Assembly: GCF_011516645.4 (NCBI RefSeq)
Contig: NZ_CP088285.1
Coordinates: 8,140,501 to 8,204,500 of the forward strand
Length of the DNA stretch: 64,000 nt
Source of the DNA: Bradyrhizobium septentrionale
Lineage (GTDB): Bacteria > Pseudomonadota > Alphaproteobacteria > Rhizobiales > Xanthobacteraceae
Direction: 5' to 3'
Shown here: positions 11,048 through 20,177 of the stretch, piece after piece
Numbering within the stretch: position 1 is the first letter of the stretch
How the letters are laid out: each line of letters starts with the position of its first letter
The notes under the pieces: model-generated
The model's database searches: none
What the model saw: the letters and a program-made list of their open reading frames with translations, nothing else
What the model was told of the DNA's origin: nothing
Position numbers and translations under genes: made by a program

Positions 11048-12877
11048 ATGAATCGTCGCGAACTCCTGATCGGCGCGGCCCTGACGCCGGTGGCGCACTG
11101 GATGGTGCCGAGGCCGGTTGCCGCAGCGCAAGGCGCGAGCATTTCGTCGCAAATGCTTCGGCGAACGCGCCCCTCGGATCCTGAATGGCCGTCGGCAGCC
11201 AGTTGGAACCGGCTCAACGAGCAAACCGAGGGGCGGCTCATGGCGGTGAAGTCGCCGCTCGTGGCGTGTCAGGACAATCCTGCCGGCGCGGCTTGCCGCG
11301 ATGTCTTCAAGGGGCTCAAAAATCCCTACTACATCGGCGACGACGCGGCGCTGACCCAGACCGCGGGCTATCTCGACGCCTGGGCGTCGCAGCCGAGCGT
11401 CTACGCGGTCGCAGCGCGCAAGACAGCCGACGTCGTCGCTGCCGTCAATTTCGCCCGTGACAACAATCTGCGGCTGGTCGTCAGAGGCGGCGGCCACTCC
11501 TATCTCGGCACATCGAGTGCACCGGACTCGCTGATGATCTGGACGCGGGCGATGAACGACATCACGCTGCACGAGAGCTTCGTCGCGCAAGGCTCTGAGG
11601 ATCCGCCGCAGCCGGCCGTCACCGTCGGTGCCGGCGCGATCTGGATGCACGTCTACAACGAGGTGACGACCCGGGGTGGCCGCTATGTCCAGGGCGGCGG
11701 CTGCGGAACCGTCGGCGTCGCGGGGCTGCTGCAGGGCGGCGGCTTCGGCAGCTATTCGAAGAACTACGGCACCGCCGCGGCGAGCCTGCTGGAAGCCGAA
11801 ATCGTCACCGCCGACGGTGTGGTCCGGATCGCAAATGCCCGCAGCAACCCCGACCTGTTCTGGGCCTTGCGCGGCGGCGGCGGCGGCACCTTTGGCGTCG
11901 TCACCCGCCTGACGCTGCGGACCCATGAACTACCCGATGTGTTTGGCTTCGCCTCCATGACGATCCAGGCCGCATCCGGCTCATCATTCCGCAAGCTCGT
12001 CGGCGCGTTCGTCGATCTCTACGCCGACCGCCTGCATGACCGCCATTGGGGCGAGATCGTCAACATCAAGCCCGGCAATGTGCTCGACATCCAGCTCTCG
12101 TTCCAGGGGCTAAGTAAGCAGCAGGCTGACGAACTGTGGCAGGCCTTCATTCGCCTCGTGAGCGAAGCCGGGGGCGAATTCGCCTTCACCCGTTCGCCGT
12201 CGATCCGCACAGGTCCGGCAGCGCGCCGCTGGGACGCCGCCTATATCAGGCAGCGCGCGCCGCAGGCGATCCTGTCCGACGACCGTCCCGGCGCGCCGGC
12301 GGAGAACGTGTTCTGGGCCGCCAATCTGAGCGAAGCCGGGCATTTCATTCATGGCTTTGAATCGCTCTGGCTTCCGGCCTCACTGCTGGATGGTGTGGAG
12401 CGCCCGCGGTTGGTCGAAGCGCTGCTCGCAGCCGCACAGCATGCGACAGTCGAGTTGCACTTTCAGAAAGGGCTGGCCGGTGGATCGGAGGCTGCAATCG
12501 CCTCGGCAAAAGAGACCGCGACTAACCCCGCCGTCATCGACGCCTTCGTGCTCGCAATCATCGCAAGCGAGGGTCCGCCGGCCTATTCCGGCCTCAGCGG
12601 CCACGAGCCTGATCTGGCCGACGCGCGCAAGAACGCAGCGGGGATCGCGAAGGCCGTCGGAGAACTCAGAAAGGTCGCGCCGGATGGCGGTGCCTATCTT
12701 GCGGAAAGCAGCTTCTTCGAACCGAAATGGCAGCAGGCCTATTGGGGGGCGAACTACAAGCGGCTTCTGCAGATTAAGCAGCAATACGATCCGGCCGGCC
12801 TGTTCTTCGTGCGGCACGGCGTCGGCAGCGAAGGCTGGAGCGACGACGGATTTGCGCGGTTGGCGGCACATCAATAA
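11048..12877 (+). CDS. Tat-exported FAD-linked oxidase, berberine-bridge type, bicovalent flavin
   Basis: FAD-dependent oxidase of 609 residues. ATG 11048 opens MNRRELLIGAALTPVAHW, a twin-arginine signal. The PCMH-type FAD domain shows both flavin attachment sites of the bicovalent subclass: H150 in RGGGHSYLG and C219 in GGCGTVGVAGLLQGGG. The C-terminal berberine-bridge domain ends in YWGANYKRLLQIKQQYDP. Members of this class oxidise sugars, alcohols or alkaloid-like substrates with O2, here presumably in the periplasm. An extra insert of about 60 residues follows the signal peptide. The open frame extends about 100 codons upstream, but that part has no features. Confidence 0.9.
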   Translation: MNRRELLIGAALTPVAHWMVPRPVAAAQGASISSQMLRRTRPSDPEWPSAASWNRLNEQTEGRLMAVKSPLVACQDNPAGAACRDVFKGLKNPYYIGDDAALTQTAGYLDAWASQPSVYAVAARKTADVVAAVNFARDNNLRLVVRGGGHSYLGTSSAPDSLMIWTRAMNDITLHESFVAQGSEDPPQPAVTVGAGAIWMHVYNEVTTRGGRYVQGGGCGTVGVAGLLQGGGFGSYSKNYGTAAASLLEAEIVTADGVVRIANARSNPDLFWALRGGGGGTFGVVTRLTLRTHELPDVFGFASMTIQAASGSSFRKLVGAFVDLYADRLHDRHWGEIVNIKPGNVLDIQLSFQGLSKQQADELWQAFIRLVSEAGGEFAFTRSPSIRTGPAARRWDAAYIRQRAPQAILSDDRPGAPAENVFWAANLSEAGHFIHGFESLWLPASLLDGVERPRLVEALLAAAQHATVELHFQKGLAGGSEAAIASAKETATNPAVIDAFVLAIIASEGPPAYSGLSGHEPDLADARKNAAGIAKAVGELRKVAPDGGAYLAESSFFEPKWQQAYWGANYKRLLQIKQQYDPAGLFFVRHGVGSEGWSDDGFARLAAHQ

Positions 12878-12962
12878 GGGGCCGAAACGACCGACGAACG
12901 GATCCGACCTCCTGACGTGCCCTAAACGACCTCAACTTGCCAAAAATCCTTCGGTATCCGTC

Positions 12963-15900
12963 TCACCACTGATACCGCACCACGCCCTTGCCGGCGTAGC
13001 TTGAGGTGACGTCGGAGAACTCGCCTTCGAATGTCGCGGCGGCCGACCAGCCGTTTCGCCATTTCATCTCGACCGATGCCGTGGTCAACGCAGAGTCGCT
13101 TGCCTGCGCCGCGCCGTTGACGACAAAGCTCGCGCCGGGCAGCGCCTGGAAGGTCGCGGCAATCGCACGATTGGGATCGTAGTCGTGCGCCCAGCCGAAG
13201 CGGGTGCGCAGCGTCAGGACGCCGTCCTGCACCGGGAAGGACTTGTCGGTGCGAAAGCCGAGTTCGCTGCGCGTGTCGGTCACGCTCTTGCCGGCATAGC
13301 CAAGCGCAAAGCTCGGCAAGCCCGAGATCACCCGTTCGGCATAGGCCGGCAGATCGAAGGTCGTGAACTGGCCCGCGGCGTAAGGCGTGATACCGACGCC
13401 GCCGACCCATGGCGCGACAAAGCGATAGCCGCCTTCAATCCTGCCCGAATACGCGTTGGCATCGAACTCGGCGCGCAGCTGGTCGATGCCGCCGGCCGTC
13501 ACGGTGCGGTTGGTGGTGATGTCCTGCCAGCCATAAGCGAGCGCTGCGGAGATATAGGCCGGTCCTTCGGTGTGACGGACATAGACGCCGGCCTGGAACA
13601 GATCGGATCGGCCGCCGCCGCTGTTGGCGACGGAGAAGTTGGTGCCGCCGCCGGCAATTGCAAAGCCCGCAACGGTGTTCGGCGAAAACAAATAGTCGGC
13701 TCCGACCGCGGTGCCATAGACGCTGCTGGTTGTGTTGTTCGATCCGACAACGGCGTTGCCGCTGGTCGATTGCGAACCGCCGAAGCCCGCAGCCCAGACA
13801 TTCCAACGCTGCACGAATGGTGCGGATGGCGCCTTGGTGAACATCGCGAATGCATCGGCCTTCCGGGTCGCGGCATAGGCGCTCGTATCACCCTCGTCCG
13901 CATAACCCGTTGCGCTCGGCATCGACCCCAATCCGCCGGTACGGTTCATGAAGGGATCGGTGAGCAGCCCCATGAACAGGTTCATCGCATCGAACGTCGT
14001 CTGCTGCGAGCCGGTGGCCAACTCGCCGGAGGCCTGCGTCAGCCCCGCCGGCGCGAGCGTGCCGAACACCGTCGGAATGCCGCCGGTCGTATTGAAGAAA
14101 TTGACCAGCGTGTTGGCGACGTTCTGCTGGTTCATGGAGAGGCCGCCGCCATAGTTCGGAGCGGAAGGCGCCACGAAGTTCAGCGTCAGATTGAGATAGG
14201 CGTGGGTGGCGTCGTAGCTCAGCGTGTCGCTGAAATTCGCCGGCAAATTGCTGTTGGCGAGCGAGCCGAAGGTGCCGCTGACGCTGCCGGCGCTGAGGAT
14301 CGTGTATTGCTTCGAGATATAGCTGCCGTTAGCGAACACCGCATTCACGGCAGCGCCGCCGAGCGTCGCTGTCCCGCTGACATTGGTCGACGCTGCAAGT
14401 GTCGGCGTCACCTGAACCAGATAGATCGCACCGGATTGAAAGGCGAGATTGCCATTGACGGTCAGCGTGCCGGTCGGGTTTGCCGCACCGCCGGGCGCCA
14501 ATGTGCCGCCGCTCATGATGGCTGTGGCCGCCGGATCAACGCCGCCGCTCAAGGGGGCGCTGGAACTGGCGACCAGGTTGTTCACCAAATCTGTGCCGCC
14601 GGTGACGGTTATCACGCGGGGGTTGCTGTCTGACACCGTCAACGTGCCGCCAACGGTCACGTTACCAACGGTTACGGTCGCAGCACCGACAACGCCGGTA
14701 CCGCTCAAGGTGCCGCCGGAATTGACCGTCACTTTCGATGAACTGGCGATCGAGCCATCCACTTCCAGCGTGCCGCCGTTGACGGTGGTCGAGCCGGTGT
14801 AGGTGTTGACCCCGGTTAGGATCTCCTTGCCGCCGGTGATCGCCACGCTGCCGCCCGCACCGCCGTCCTGGATGATGCCGGCAAACGTTCCGTTCGCATT
14901 GGTGAAGGTAAGTGTGTGGGCGCCCAGATTCACCACGCCGGCGCTGGTGCCGGAAAGACTCGCGATCGAAGCATCGCCGGCGCGACCCGCGATGTCAAAG
15001 TAGCCGTTGTTGATCACCGCCTTCGAGGACGCGATGCTGCCGGCTCCGGTCAGAAACAGTTCGCCGCCGCTGTTGATCGTGGTGAGGCCGGTAAAGGTAT
15101 TGACGCCTCCGAAGGTCGCCACAGCGCCGTTGGCGATCGTCACGTTGCCGCCCGTGCCACCACCGATGCCGCCATCCTGGATGGTACCGTTGAACGGGCC
15201 GACATGGGCGGTGATGGTGAGTGTCTTGGAGCCGAGGGAAATGGCGCCGCGGCCGGTCGGATCATAAAGGCCGGTAACGCTGGCGCCGCCGTTGGTCTGC
15301 GAAATATCAAGTGTTGCAGGAAGCAAGCCCGATGCGAAACCAAGATAGAGCGAATTGGCGATTGAGCCGCTTCCTTTAAGTGCCAGCGTCGCGCCGCCGT
15401 CGATCTGGGTGACGCCGGCATAGCCATTGACACCAGACAGGGTCTGAATGCCGCCGGCGAATTCCAGGCCGCCCCCGCCATTGATCGCGCCGGAGAATTC
15501 CGTTGAACCGCCGGTAATGACCAGTACTTTGGTGCCAAGCGCGACCGACCCGTTGCCCGCCAGTGTCGTGATCGCACCGAAGAGAAGCGCCTGTGCCGAA
15601 ATATCGAATGTGCCGTTGACCGTCACGACACTCGAGCTGGAAATATCGCCACTGCCGGACAATGCGAGCGTTGCGCCGGCGTTGATCGTGGTTGCACCCG
15701 TGTAGCTCTCGGCTGCCGCTAGCGTCAGTATGCCGCCGCTGCCGGAGTTGGCGATGGTCACTCCGCCGGTGCCGGTGAGTTGCGTCCCGAGAGTCACGCC
15801 ATTGCCGTTATAGTCGAACGTCGCACCGCCGGAGCCGATTGCGTTCAGCCGCCCCGAGATGTCAGCCGTATTGCCGCTCGCCCATTGCAGGCCGCCGCCG

Positions 15901-17249
15901 TTGAGCGTGATGTTGCCCGAGCCGAAATTGCTTGTTGCGTTGAAGTTGATCAGGCCGCCGCTCACGGTCGTGCCACCCGAATAGGTGTTTGCGGCGGTGA
16001 GCGTCAGCGTGCCGGCACCGGTCTTGATGACGGTCCCCGTGCCCGTGATCACATTCGACAGCGTGGCCGAAGTGGTCTGAGTGAATGACAGGCTACTGGC
16101 GCCGTCGAGTGCGATGTTGCCGGTGAGGCTCCATGCTCCTTGCAGCCCAAGGAAATTGCTGCCGCCCGTGAACGTGATGGCGTTCGCCCCGGACGCTCCG
16201 GAAATCGATCCGCTATTGATAATCGTGAGATTGCTGCCGCTGATCCCGGCGCCGGAGGTTCCGGCTAAGCCATTGGTGATCCCGGTCCCCGCGGCACCGC
16301 CCGCGCCGCCCGTGATCGTTCCGCTATTGGTGATCGTCGCGTTGGACCCGGTCACGCCGACCCCACCGTTGCCGCCACTTCCCGCGGCCGCAGTATTATT
16401 GGTGTCGGTGGTATTGCCGCCGGCGCCACCATTGCCGCCGATGATCGTCGCCGAATTCACCAGCGTGCTGCCGGAAGCAAGCGAGATACCGGCCGCGCCA
16501 TTGCCGCCATTGCCGCCGAGCGCCGGGCAACAGCCGACGTTGATGCCGCCGGCGCCGCCGTTGCCACCAATGATGCTGGAGTTGTTGGTGATGGTCGACG
16601 CGCCGGACACGAAGAGCCCAAACCCGCCGTCGCCGCCATTGGCGCCGAACGGATTTTGTGAAGTTTCGCCGGCCCCGCCCTTGCCACCGGTCGCCGCGGC
16701 GTTGACCGTGGCATTGACGCCGTTCTCGACGACAACACCGTAGCCGCCCGCGCCGCCACCGCCGCCGGCATCACCGATCCCGACGCCACCAGCACCGCCA
16801 TCGCCGCCTGTCACACTCGTCGTCAGGGTGGAGGTGGTTGTGACAACGAGGCCATGCGCACCACCGCCGCCGCCGCCGCCCTGCCCGAAGCCTTGAGGCC
16901 CGCCAGCGGGGCTCGCGCCGGCGCCGCCAGCGCCGCCGGCGACCCCCGAGACGCCCCCAGCGCCGCCAGCCGCGCCGTCAGGGCTTGTGCCGCCCTGGCC
17001 GCCGGTCGTGCCCGCGCCCCCGCCGCCACCACCGGAGTTAACACAGTTGCCGTTCCCGCCAGCTCCGCCAACCCCCGTCGCACTGCTCGCACCGGCAGCA
17101 CCGCCGCAACTACCACCACCGCCGTTGAAGTTGCCACCGCCCTGACCGCCAGTTTGCGCGTGCGCTGCGGCTCCGAGCGCGACAAGAATGGCGAGAGTAA
17201 CCGCGACCCGTCGCAAGCCGGGCAAACGTTGCGCAATGTAAACTTGCAT
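12963..17249 (-). CDS. Large autotransporter with glycine-rich passenger and C-terminal beta-barrel
   Basis: A type V secretion protein of 1428 residues. An N-terminal signal peptide (LRRVAVTLAILVALGAAAHAQ) leads into about 320 residues of Gly/Ala/Asn-rich repeats such as GGNGGAGG, resembling PGRS-type sequence. Passenger beta-helix repeats of the autotransporter-associated kind follow (GTGTVIKTGAGTLTLTAANT, TYTGSTTVNGGTL). The last 280 or so residues form the autotransporter barrel (from about RWNVWAAGFGGS), ending in the aromatic C-terminus VVRYQW needed for outer-membrane assembly. The product is expected to be surface displayed, perhaps in adhesion or biofilm. No protease motif was seen. 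It is convergent with the FAD oxidase gene. Confidence 0.92.
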   Translation of the reverse strand: MQVYIAQRLPGLRRVAVTLAILVALGAAAHAQTGGQGGGNFNGGGGSCGGAAGASSATGVGGAGGNGNCVNSGGGGGGAGTTGGQGGTSPDGAAGGAGGVSGVAGGAGGAGASPAGGPQGFGQGGGGGGGAHGLVVTTTSTLTTSVTGGDGGAGGVGIGDAGGGGGAGGYGVVVENGVNATVNAAATGGKGGAGETSQNPFGANGGDGGFGLFVSGASTITNNSSIIGGNGGAGGINVGCCPALGGNGGNGAAGISLASGSTLVNSATIIGGNGGAGGNTTDTNNTAAAGSGGNGGVGVTGSNATITNSGTITGGAGGAAGTGITNGLAGTSGAGISGSNLTIINSGSISGASGANAITFTGGSNFLGLQGAWSLTGNIALDGASSLSFTQTTSATLSNVITGTGTVIKTGAGTLTLTAANTYSGGTTVSGGLINFNATSNFGSGNITLNGGGLQWASGNTADISGRLNAIGSGGATFDYNGNGVTLGTQLTGTGGVTIANSGSGGILTLAAAESYTGATTINAGATLALSGSGDISSSSVVTVNGTFDISAQALLFGAITTLAGNGSVALGTKVLVITGGSTEFSGAINGGGGLEFAGGIQTLSGVNGYAGVTQIDGGATLALKGSGSIANSLYLGFASGLLPATLDISQTNGGASVTGLYDPTGRGAISLGSKTLTITAHVGPFNGTIQDGGIGGGTGGNVTIANGAVATFGGVNTFTGLTTINSGGELFLTGAGSIASSKAVINNGYFDIAGRAGDASIASLSGTSAGVVNLGAHTLTFTNANGTFAGIIQDGGAGGSVAITGGKEILTGVNTYTGSTTVNGGTLEVDGSIASSSKVTVNSGGTLSGTGVVGAATVTVGNVTVGGTLTVSDSNPRVITVTGGTDLVNNLVASSSAPLSGGVDPAATAIMSGGTLAPGGAANPTGTLTVNGNLAFQSGAIYLVQVTPTLAASTNVSGTATLGGAAVNAVFANGSYISKQYTILSAGSVSGTFGSLANSNLPANFSDTLSYDATHAYLNLTLNFVAPSAPNYGGGLSMNQQNVANTLVNFFNTTGGIPTVFGTLAPAGLTQASGELATGSQQTTFDAMNLFMGLLTDPFMNRTGGLGSMPSATGYADEGDTSAYAATRKADAFAMFTKAPSAPFVQRWNVWAAGFGGSQSTSGNAVVGSNNTTSSVYGTAVGADYLFSPNTVAGFAIAGGGTNFSVANSGGGRSDLFQAGVYVRHTEGPAYISAALAYGWQDITTNRTVTAGGIDQLRAEFDANAYSGRIEGGYRFVAPWVGGVGITPYAAGQFTTFDLPAYAERVISGLPSFALGYAGKSVTDTRSELGFRTDKSFPVQDGVLTLRTRFGWAHDYDPNRAIAATFQALPGASFVVNGAAQASDSALTTASVEMKWRNGWSAAATFEGEFSDVTSSYAGKGVVRYQW

Positions 17250-17409
17250 TTCAATTACAGTTCAAGCCGCGCGTGGCGCGGGGACCAAGCGTCTCGGCGT
17301 GAAGTCAATTTAGCTGTTGAGACAATCCGTCGCACGACAAACAAGGAGAATCGGACTCGAAAGCCCGACGGTGTGCCCTTTGCGCCACTGACGCCGCCGC
17401 GACATGTTT

Positions 17410-17432
17410 GAGGGCGTGGCCGGCACGCCCTC
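17410..17432 (-). terminator. Strong hairpin downstream of the TRAP binding-protein gene
   Basis: A perfect 9-bp stem (GAGGGCGTG at 17410-17418, CACGCCCTC at 17424-17432) with a 5-nt loop lies 12 nt past the stop of the minus-strand gene. There is no T-run on that strand, so it is at best a weak or factor-dependent terminator, or an mRNA-stabilising hairpin. Confidence 0.4.
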
Positions 17433-17444
17433 TGCCCGATGTCG

Positions 17445-18467
17445 TCACGTCAGCTTGCCGGTGTATTTCTCCAGCGCGGCCCAGGCGTCCGCGCCATAGG
17501 TCTTCTGCCACTGCGTGTAGAAGCCGGCCTTCACCAACGCGGCCCTGAACTGTACCGGATCGGGCTTGTTGAACGTCATGCCCTTCTCGGTCAGTTCAGC
17601 CTGCAACGAGCGGTCCATCTCGACGAGGTCGGCCCGCTCCATCACCGCCGCCGCATCGAACGCTGCGTTGATGATCTCCAGCAGATCGGGCGGCAGGCTC
17701 GCCATCGCGCGGCGGTTACCGATGATCCAGTAGCCGCTCCAGCAATGGTTCGACAGCGCGCAGTATTTCTGCACCTCGTACAGCTTTCCGGTCGAGACCT
17801 GCGCCAGCGGATTCTCCTGCCCTTCGACGATGTGGGTCTGCAGCGCCGAATAGAGCTCGCTGTAGGAGATGCTCGACGGCAGCGCGCCGAGCCCGGAGAA
17901 CAGCGAGGTCAGCAATGCCGTCACCGGCACGCGGATCTTAAAACCCTTGAGATCGTCGACGCTGCCGAGCTGCCGGCTCGACGATGACGTGATCTGGCGG
18001 AAGCCGTTGTCCCAGACCTTCTTCATCGGCATCAGGCCGGTCTTGCCGATCGCCTCGCGCACGGTCTCGCCGACGCCGCCGTCCATCGCTGCCCAGACCT
18101 GGTCGTAGGACTGGAAGGCGAAGCCGATGCTCGGCAGGCCCGACAGCGGCACCAGGATCGACAGGGTCAGGCTGGGCGCCGCCATCAACTCGATACCGCC
18201 GGCGCGGACCTGCGACAGCATTTCCGGGTCGCCGCCGAGCTGGCTGTTGGAGAACACCGTGATGTTGACCCGGCCGGCCGACTGCTCGGCCACCGCCTTG
18301 GCGGCCTCGACGAGGCGAATTGTCAACGGGTGGGTTTCCGGGGTGTCAACGCCGAGCTTAAAATCGAACTCGGCAGCGGCAACGGCTGGTTTGCCAAACA
18401 TCGCCGCAGCGACCGCGCCTGAGCCAGTTCCCAACAGGCCCCTGCGGGTCATCTTCATTGTTTTCAT
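17445..18467 (-). CDS. TRAP-transporter substrate-binding protein, DctP family (solitary)
   Basis: Periplasmic solute receptor of 340 residues for a TRAP (tripartite ATP-independent) transporter. ATG 18467 follows GGGAG by about 11 nt. The signal carries a twin-arginine motif (MTRRGLLGTGSGAVAAA) and cleavage is likely near AVAAA. The DctP fold is recognisable from GVDTPETHPLTIRLVEAAKAV, LKGFKIRVP with the conserved substrate-binding Arg, and SYSELYSALQ. No DctQ or DctM membrane gene lies on either side, so the receptor must work with a distant permease. The ligand, normally a carboxylate, cannot be assigned. Confidence 0.92.
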   Translation of the reverse strand: MKTMKMTRRGLLGTGSGAVAAAMFGKPAVAAAEFDFKLGVDTPETHPLTIRLVEAAKAVAEQSAGRVNITVFSNSQLGGDPEMLSQVRAGGIELMAAPSLTLSILVPLSGLPSIGFAFQSYDQVWAAMDGGVGETVREAIGKTGLMPMKKVWDNGFRQITSSSSRQLGSVDDLKGFKIRVPVTALLTSLFSGLGALPSSISYSELYSALQTHIVEGQENPLAQVSTGKLYEVQKYCALSNHCWSGYWIIGNRRAMASLPPDLLEIINAAFDAAAVMERADLVEMDRSLQAELTEKGMTFNKPDPVQFRAALVKAGFYTQWQKTYGADAWAALEKYTGKLT

Positions 18468-18658
18468 TATTGTTTTTCTCCCAAGCGCAGTCCCGCGCCT
18501 GAGCCCAGTTTCGGCTCTCCGCCTGTGTGACGCAAGGCACGGTGAAACCAATCCTCCTGTGGCACGAAACCATTTCAGGGAACTCACGAAACGATCCGGA
18601 AACAGATCGGCCTTACCAGTAGCTGCCATAGACGGCGCACAGACGCCCGGAGGCGACC

Positions 18659-18862
18659 ATGAACCACTCGATCCATTCAGCTGATCGCTCGACCCATCTG
18701 AAGATTGTGGTCGTTGCCCTCGTTGCCGGCATCGCGGTTGCGGCTTTCGGCATATCGGCCCGGAACAACGCGGATTTCACCCAAACCGCCCAGACGACCC
18801 AGGTCATCAAGGCCGGTAAGCCGGTGGCGATCACCTCGTCGGGCACCTCGACGGTCCGCTAG
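18659..18862 (+). CDS. Small single-pass membrane protein, hypothetical
   Basis: A 67-residue protein starting at ATG 18659 behind a GGAGGCG ribosome-binding site. It has one membrane helix (about residues 16-34, IVVVALVAGIAVAAFGI) with a short positively charged N-terminus, and a Thr/Ser/Gln-rich tail predicted outside the cytoplasm. A clear rho-independent terminator follows 30 nt after the stop, so it is a free-standing transcript. I do not recognise a family with a known function. Confidence 0.75.
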   Translation: MNHSIHSADRSTHLKIVVVALVAGIAVAAFGISARNNADFTQTAQTTQVIKAGKPVAITSSGTSTVR

Positions 18863-18891
18863 GATTTCCTCAGGCTTCGGCAAACAGAACG

Positions 18892-18914
18892 GCCGCCTTC
18901 GGGCGGCTTTTTGT
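18892..18914 (+). terminator. Rho-independent terminator after the small membrane protein gene
   Basis: Stem GCCGCC (18892-18897), loop TTCG, stem GGCGGC (18902-18907), followed by TTTTTGTT. This is a standard tetraloop terminator on the plus strand. I see no gene or further signal in the remaining 272 nt before the next gene. Confidence 0.85.
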
Positions 18915-19186
18915 TGTGCCCTGCCGAATTGAAACAGCTGTCCCATTCCAGCTCAGACCACCGAAGGGTGGTCGCAGACCCCGACAGCGGCGCGCGAGCC
19001 GACTGCAGGACGAGCCGACCGGAAACCGCGCCAAGCCCCTCCTCCACTACCGCCGTTAACCGCGTTGCGCGCCTGATGCCGCGGCCGGCAGCCGGTCGTC
19101 GTGCGGCGGCATGATCGCTGCCCCTTTCAACACGTCTTACCCCGCCGGCGCCCCGACGCGGGACAGGCAGAGTTTGGAGGATTGCG

Positions 19187-20176
19187 ATGTCCGTCACCAA
19201 CCACGCCCAGCCGGCCGCCGGCATCACCGATTACATTGCGATCGCGAGGCCCGACCACTGGATCAAGCATGTGCTGATCATCCCGGGCGTCGCGTTTGCG
19301 CTGATCATGTCGCAGACCGGGCCGATCGAGCTTGCGACGCTCGCCGAGCGCCTCGTCATCTGCCTGTTCGTCGCAATGGCGCTGTCGTCGGCCAACTACA
19401 CCATCAATGAGTGGCTCGATGCGCCGTTCGACGCCATGCACCCGACCAAGCGCGCACGTCCCGCGGTGCAGACCGCGATGTCGCCGACCATCGTGCTTGC
19501 GCAATACGCTCTGCTCACCGCCGTCGGCATCTTTGCCGCCAACCGGCTCGGCTACGCCTTCGCCGCGACCGCGACCGTGTTCGCGGTGTTCGGCGTGATC
19601 TACAACGTGCGCCCGATCCGCGCCAAGGACCGTGCCTTCGTCGACGTCATCGTCGAGTCCCTCAACAATCCGCTGCGCTTCCTGTTCGGGTGGTTCGCTG
19701 TGGTGCCGAGCATCGCCCCGCCGGTGTCGATCCTGCTCGCCTACTGGTTCGGCGGCGCCTTCCTGATGGCCGCCAAGCGCGTCTCCGAGCATCGTGCGAT
19801 CGTCGAGGCCGGCGGCACCGCCAACCTCGCCGCCTACCGGCCCTCCTTCGCGGTCTATACCCATTCGAGCCTGGTCACGAGCTGCCTCGTCTATGCCCAG
19901 GGCTTCGCCTTCATGATGGCGATCTTCCTGCTGAAGTACCGGATCGAATATCTCGTCGTCGTGCCGATGCTGATCGCGCTGTTCGCAGCCTATATGCGAC
20001 TCGCGCTGACGCCGGATTCCGCCGCGGCGCGGCCGGAGGAACTGATGCGGCAGCCGGCGATGCTGATCGCGGCCGCCGTCACCATGGCGCTGTTCGGCGT
20101 GCTGACCTTTGTCGACCTGCCCTGGCTGAACAGCCTGACCAGCTCTGACCTGATCCGTCTCGGCGGGATCCGCTAA
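19187..20176 (+). CDS. UbiA-family prenyltransferase, resembling decaprenyl-phosphate phosphoribosyltransferase
   Basis: Polytopic membrane enzyme of 329 residues with about eight helices. The UbiA Asp-rich motif region reads NEWLDAPFDAMHPTKRARP. The HPTKR-RP ending and the opening ARPDHWIKHVLI resemble the branch that transfers phosphoribose to polyprenyl phosphate rather than ubiquinone or haem enzymes. The second motif is changed to KDRAFVDVIVESLNNPLRF, so catalysis should not be assumed. A GGAGG site lies about 7 nt before ATG 19187. It is followed after 1 nt by a GT-C-like membrane protein and then a HAD phosphatase, a set consistent with making and using a polyprenyl-linked pentose. Confidence 0.8.
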   Translation: MSVTNHAQPAAGITDYIAIARPDHWIKHVLIIPGVAFALIMSQTGPIELATLAERLVICLFVAMALSSANYTINEWLDAPFDAMHPTKRARPAVQTAMSPTIVLAQYALLTAVGIFAANRLGYAFAATATVFAVFGVIYNVRPIRAKDRAFVDVIVESLNNPLRFLFGWFAVVPSIAPPVSILLAYWFGGAFLMAAKRVSEHRAIVEAGGTANLAAYRPSFAVYTHSSLVTSCLVYAQGFAFMMAIFLLKYRIEYLVVVPMLIALFAAYMRLALTPDSAAARPEELMRQPAMLIAAAVTMALFGVLTFVDLPWLNSLTSSDLIRLGGIR

Positions 20177-20177
20177 C

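Noticed and set aside
13185..14633. 482-residue plus-strand frame opposite the autotransporter
   Set aside because: Antisense of the beta-barrel and repeat region; it carries no domain and no ribosome-binding site.
16000..17250. CRISPR or satellite-like repeat array in the GC-rich region
   Set aside because: The repeats are codon-phased Gly/Ala/Asn triplets inside the autotransporter gene without constant-length spacers.
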